Assembly: GCA_015295885.1 (NCBI GenBank)
Contig: DVEE01000189.1
Span: 1-9,893, forward strand
Reading direction: 5' to 3'
Length of the DNA: 9,893 nucleotides
Source of the DNA: Leptolyngbyaceae cyanobacterium M65_K2018_010
GTDB taxonomy: Bacteria > Cyanobacteriota > Cyanobacteriia > Phormidesmidales > Phormidesmidaceae
In this document: one piece after another, positions 7,259 to 9,893 of the stretch
Position numbering within the stretch: position 1 is the first letter of the stretch
How the letters are laid out: each line of letters starts with the position of its first letter
Program-made: the position numbers and the translations under genes
Notes under the pieces: model-generated
The model's database searches: none
Told to the model about the DNA's origin: nothing
What the model saw: only the letters and a program-made list of their open reading frames with translations

Positions 7259-7264
7259 TAGGAT
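7259..7264 (+). promoter_or_regulatory. -10 box of the NtcA-activated glnA promoter
   Basis: TAGGAT fits the TAN3T form found at NtcA-dependent promoters and lies 22 nt after the NtcA site. Transcription would start near 7271, giving a glnA leader of about 208 nt. A dyad, ATTCA-GA-TGAAT (7266-7277), spans the predicted start point. Confidence 0.8.
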
Positions 7265-7271
7265 TATTCAG

Positions 7272-7388
7272 ATGAATCGATGTCGTCAAAACTACCCTGC
7301 TAACGTGGTGCGCTTAGGCTCAGCCGTAGAAGTTCACGTTCTGGGGTGGGTTGGGCTGAGGCAGTTTGTCTTCACTGACCGTGGGTAG
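7272..7388 (+). CDS. Possible 38-codon upstream ORF in the glnA leader
   Basis: ATG at 7272, TAG at 7386-7388. The predicted transcript start is about 7271, so this ORF would be leaderless or nearly so; the only SD-like sequence (AGGA, 7260-7263) lies inside the -10 box. The peptide begins MNRCRQNYPANVV and matches nothing I recognise. A frame this short can stay open by chance in GC-rich DNA, so this is a weak candidate. Confidence 0.2.
   Translation: MNRCRQNYPANVVRLGSAVEVHVLGWVGLRQFVFTDRG
7319..7360 (+). promoter_or_regulatory. Stem-loop in the glnA 5' leader
   Basis: CTCAGCC (7319-7325) pairs perfectly with GGCTGAG (7354-7360). A smaller AGAA/TTCT stem (7328-7331 with 7339-7342) sits inside. 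It lies in the middle of the leader, well ahead of the glnA SD, and no T-run follows. It may affect leader stability or translation; the function is unknown. Confidence 0.45.
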
Positions 7389-7425
7389 ATTGCACTATTA
7401 CCACTGGGCGTCGCTTAAGGGGTTG

Positions 7426-7476
7426 ATGGCACCGATTTCTAAAATCATTGCACCGCTTGTAGAGGTTAAGGAGTAG
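7426..7476 (+). CDS. Possible 16-residue leader peptide overlapping the glnA ribosome binding site
   Basis: ATG 7426 to TAG 7474-7476, peptide MAPISKIIAPLVEVKE. AAGGGG (7417-7422) precedes it by 3 nt, a short but possible SD spacing. Its last codons (AAG GAG) are the SD of glnA, its stop lies 3 nt before the glnA ATG, and it is in the same frame. If translated, it would couple to or compete with glnA initiation. There is no other support. Confidence 0.25.
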   Translation: MAPISKIIAPLVEVKE

Positions 7477-7479
7477 TTC

Positions 7480-8898
7480 ATGGCAACCCCAGCAGACATC
7501 CTAAGAAAAATTGAGGATGAAGGGATTGAGTTAATTGATCTGAAATTCATTGATTTGCCGGGTATCTGGCAGCACCTCACTGTGCATAAGAGCCAAATTG
7601 ATGAAAGCAGCTTCAGCGATGGGGTGGCGTTTGATGGTTCCAGCATCCGCGGCTGGAAGGCCATTAACGAGTCCGATATGTCGATGGTGCCCGATCCTGA
7701 CACCGCCTGGATTGACCCCTTCATGGCGGAACCCACCCTGAGTATGATCTGCACCATCAAGGAGCCCCGCACCGGGGAATTGTACGAACGGTGCCCTCGT
7801 GCCATTGCAACCAAGGCCATTAACTACCTGAAATCCACCGGCATTGGCGACACCGCCTTCTTCGGGCCAGAGGCCGAGTTCTTCATCTTTGATGATGTGC
7901 GCTTCGACCAGAACGAGCATTCCTCCTATTACTACGTGGATAGCGTTGAGGGCCGTTGGAATACCGGCAAGGAAGAGCCCGGCGGCAACCTGGCCTATAA
8001 GCCTCGCTACAAAGAGGGCTACTTTCCGGTAGCGCCCACCGATACCTCCCAGGACATGCGCAGCGAAATGCTGTTGACCATGGCCAAACTAGGGGTTCCG
8101 ATCGAGAAACACCACCACGAGGTAGCCACCGGTGGCCAGTGCGAGCTGGGCATTCGCTTTGGCGAGCTGATCCAGGCGGCCGACTGGCTGATGATCTATA
8201 AGTACTGCATCAAGAACGTCGCTAGAAAGTGGGGCAAAACCGTCACCTTCATGCCCAAGCCCCTGTTTAACGACAATGGCTCTGGCATGCACACCCACCA
8301 GTCCATCTGGAGTAATGGTCAGCCTCTATTTGCCGGCGACCGGTATGCTGGGCTGAGCCAAACCGCCCTGTGGTACATCGGTGGCATTCTCAAGCATGCC
8401 CCGGCCCTGCTGGCCTTTACCAACCCCACCACCAACTCCTACAAGCGATTGGTGCCTGGCTTTGAGGCACCGGTGAACCTGGCCTATTCCCAGGGGAACC
8501 GTTCTGCCTCGGTGCGGATTCCGCTCTCCGGCGATAATCCTAAGGCCAAGCGGCTCGAGTTCCGCTGCCCCGATGCCACCTCTAACCCCTACCTGGCCTT
8601 TGCCGCCATGCTCTGCGCTGGCCTCGATGGCATCAAAAACCAGATTGATCCCGGTGATCCGCTGGATGTGGATATCTACGACCTCAGCCCTGAGGAACTG
8701 GCCAAGATTCCTTCTACCCCCGGTTCGTTGCTGGATGCCTTGAAGGCGCTGGAAGCCGACCAGGGATTTTTGACCTCCACCGGCGTGTTCACCGAAGACT
8801 TCATCAGCAACTGGATTGAGTACAAGCTGGACAATGAAGTCAACCCCATGCGGCTGCGGCCTCACCCCTACGAGTTTGCGCTGTACTACGACTGCTAA
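7480..8898 (+). CDS. glnA: Glutamine synthetase type I
   Basis: Makes glutamine from glutamate, ammonia and ATP, the entry step of the GS-GOGAT cycle; cytoplasmic dodecamer. The 472 residues match cyanobacterial GSI. Visible are the beta-grasp signature FDGSSIRGW (51-59); metal-ligand glutamates E131 and E133 (GPEAEFF), E214, E222 and E359; H271 in NGSGMHTHQS; the flap Glu in PGFEAP (E329); and arginines R341 and R346 in NRSASVRIP. Tyr400 (DIYDLSPEE) is at the adenylylation position of enterobacterial GS. Cyanobacterial GS is instead known to be inhibited by the small proteins IF7/IF17. The C-terminal NPMRLRPHP segment (N455, R458) matches the region reported to bind them in Synechocystis. 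Their genes are not in this window. AAGGAG (7468-7473) lies 6 nt before the ATG, and transcription is driven by the NtcA promoter. Confidence 0.98.
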   Translation: MATPADILRKIEDEGIELIDLKFIDLPGIWQHLTVHKSQIDESSFSDGVAFDGSSIRGWKAINESDMSMVPDPDTAWIDPFMAEPTLSMICTIKEPRTGELYERCPRAIATKAINYLKSTGIGDTAFFGPEAEFFIFDDVRFDQNEHSSYYYVDSVEGRWNTGKEEPGGNLAYKPRYKEGYFPVAPTDTSQDMRSEMLLTMAKLGVPIEKHHHEVATGGQCELGIRFGELIQAADWLMIYKYCIKNVARKWGKTVTFMPKPLFNDNGSGMHTHQSIWSNGQPLFAGDRYAGLSQTALWYIGGILKHAPALLAFTNPTTNSYKRLVPGFEAPVNLAYSQGNRSASVRIPLSGDNPKAKRLEFRCPDATSNPYLAFAAMLCAGLDGIKNQIDPGDPLDVDIYDLSPEELAKIPSTPGSLLDALKALEADQGFLTSTGVFTEDFISNWIEYKLDNEVNPMRLRPHPYEFALYYDC

Positions 8899-8932
8899 GC
8901 TCCTAGGTCCTTAGCTTGGCCTGGCTCAAACC

Positions 8933-8970
8933 AGCTCCGGTGGTTGCGGCTGCCGGAGCTTTGCTATATT
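8933..8970 (+). terminator. Probable intrinsic terminator of glnA
   Basis: AGCTCCGG (8933-8940) pairs perfectly over 8 bp with CCGGAGCT (8953-8960) around a 12-nt loop, then TTGCTATATT. It lies 34 nt after the glnA stop. The T-tract is poor, so some readthrough into vipp1 is possible. Confidence 0.6.
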
Positions 8971-9059
8971 CCCCACCCTCGCCTGGCCATCGATCGCCCA
9001 GAGTTTCTGTAAACTAAAAAAGACAGTTGCAACACCACACCATAAGGAAACAGCACATC

Positions 9060-9833
9060 ATGGGGTTATTTGATCGCGTTAGCCGGGTGGTTCGCTCAAA
9101 CTTGAATGCAGCGGTGAGTGCGGCGGAAGATCCAGAAAAGATTTTGGATCAGGCCATTGTCGATATGCAGGAAGACCTGGTTCAGATGCGGCAGGCGGTA
9201 GCGAGTGCGATCGCCAGTCAGAAGCGGGTTCAACAGCAGTACGAGCGGGCCCAGAATGAAGCCAACACCTGGCAGCAACGGGCTCAACTAGCTCTGCAAA
9301 AGGGGGACGAGGAATTGGCCCGGCAGGCTCTGCTCCGTAAGAAAACCCAGGCGGAGACAGCGGTAGCGCTCAAGGCTCAACTCGATTCCCAAAGCGCTAC
9401 GGTGGATCAGCTGAAGCGCAACCTCATTGGCCTAGAGAGCAAACTATCGGAGGCCAAAACCAAGAAGGATATGCTCAAGGCGAGGGCTAGCGCTGCCAAG
9501 GCCAACGAGCAATTGCAAAATACTACCAGTCGTATGAATACTAGCAGCGCCATGGCCGCCTTCGAGCGCATGGAAGAGAAGGTGCTACAGATGGAGGCCA
9601 AATCCCAGGCGGCGGCAGAGCTGGCCGGGGCCGATTTGGAGAGCCAGTTTGCTTCCCTAGAGGCCGGGGGCGATGTAGACCTGGAACTGGCGGCGATGAA
9701 GACCCAAATGCAACTCGGTGGCACCACCACCGAGCAACTACCAGCGGCGGAAGCCCCTACGGCGGCCCCTGAAAGCGCCGAAGTGGATGCTGAACTGGAG
9801 GCCCTGCGGCAGCAAATCGATCAGTTAGATTGA
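9060..9833 (+). CDS. vipp1: Vipp1/IM30, PspA-family membrane-remodelling protein (ESCRT-III-like)
   Basis: Vipp1 forms rings and rods that bind and remodel membranes, and it is needed for thylakoid formation and repair; peripheral at the cytoplasmic and thylakoid membranes. The 257-residue protein starts MGLFDRVSRVVRSN, the amphipathic helix that binds membranes. A long coiled coil follows (about 25-155), then the conserved FERMEEKVLQMEAKSQA (168-184). An Ala/Pro/Thr linker (about 219-240) and a short C-terminal helix, EVDAELEALRQQIDQLD (241-257), are absent from plain PspA, so I call it Vipp1. An in-frame TTG at 9027 would add 11 residues with no family match; I chose ATG 9060, with AAGGA (9044-9048) 11 nt upstream. 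A TAAACT (9010-9015) could be its -10, but no good -35 is visible. It is 161 bp downstream of glnA and probably separately transcribed. Confidence 0.94.
   Translation: MGLFDRVSRVVRSNLNAAVSAAEDPEKILDQAIVDMQEDLVQMRQAVASAIASQKRVQQQYERAQNEANTWQQRAQLALQKGDEELARQALLRKKTQAETAVALKAQLDSQSATVDQLKRNLIGLESKLSEAKTKKDMLKARASAAKANEQLQNTTSRMNTSSAMAAFERMEEKVLQMEAKSQAAAELAGADLESQFASLEAGGDVDLELAAMKTQMQLGGTTTEQLPAAEAPTAAPESAEVDAELEALRQQIDQLD
9207..9214. repeat. HIP1 octamer GCGATCGC
   Basis: Third exact HIP1 copy, within vipp1. Confidence 0.85.
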
Positions 9834-9869
9834 TCGAGTAGATTAATTGAGTTCCCTTCCCCAGCTCCA

Positions 9870-9877
9870 GCGATCGC
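9870..9877. repeat. HIP1 octamer GCGATCGC
   Basis: Fourth exact HIP1 copy, in the short intergenic tail after vipp1. The remaining tail shows no clear terminator. Confidence 0.85.
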
Positions 9878-9893
9878 CCCATCCCTGCCCTGG

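Noticed and set aside
7265..7479. Glutamine riboswitch upstream of glnA
   Set aside because: I could not find the conserved core sequence of that RNA family in the leader.
7398..7820. 140-codon minus-strand ORF covering the glnA start and leader
   Set aside because: It runs antisense through the glnA N-terminus, has no recognisable features, and its composition follows the opposite strand.
8326..8865. 179-codon minus-strand ORF opposite glnA
   Set aside because: It is the antisense shadow of a strongly conserved gene in GC-rich DNA and has no family features.
9027..9059. Eleven-residue N-terminal extension of Vipp1 from a TTG start
   Set aside because: Vipp1/PspA proteins begin at MGLFDR; the extension contains the SD-like AAGGA and has no family match.
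1..9893. Mobile element, CRISPR array, tRNA/rRNA or defence system
   Set aside because: I looked for transposase motifs, terminal inverted repeats with target duplications, regularly spaced repeats and tRNA-like folds, and found none.

Overview
The window looks like chromosomal DNA from a cyanobacterium. The evidence is a phycobilisome core gene (apcF), the thylakoid-maintenance gene vipp1, a cyanobacterial-type glutamine synthetase gene behind a textbook NtcA-activated promoter, and four exact copies of the cyanobacterial HIP1 octamer (GCGATCGC). The DNA is visibly GC-rich, as in many Leptolyngbya/Nodosilinea-like filamentous lineages; that lineage guess is inference only. I see no mobile element, CRISPR array, tRNA, rRNA or defence cassette, and base and codon use look even across the genes.

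Layout from left to right. (1) The C-terminal part of a GMC-family flavoprotein oxidoreductase (+ strand), cut by the window edge, whose two usual catalytic positions look substituted. (2) Convergent to it, malate dehydrogenase (mdh, - strand), preceded on the same strand by a gene for an 822-residue, apparently membrane-anchored protein that I do not recognise; the two may be cotranscribed. (3) A 240-bp divergent region, then class I fructose-1,6-bisphosphatase (fbp, + strand). (4) A 296-bp convergent gap, then apcF (- strand). (5) A 681-bp divergent region between apcF and glnA, the richest regulatory stretch. It holds short hairpins in the apcF leader, a 12-bp direct repeat, a perfect NtcA site with a correctly spaced -10 box, and a roughly 200-nt glnA leader with a stem-loop and two small upstream ORFs. 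(6) glnA (+), a stem-loop resembling a terminator, then vipp1 (+), which is complete and ends 60 bp before the window edge.

Functionally this is core metabolism: carbon (FBPase, malate dehydrogenase), nitrogen assimilation under NtcA control (GlnA), light harvesting (ApcF) and thylakoid membrane upkeep (Vipp1). I did not find a new multi-gene system. The points most worth a second look are the altered active site of the GMC protein, the large unrecognised protein next to mdh, and the glnA leader with its two possible short reading frames.
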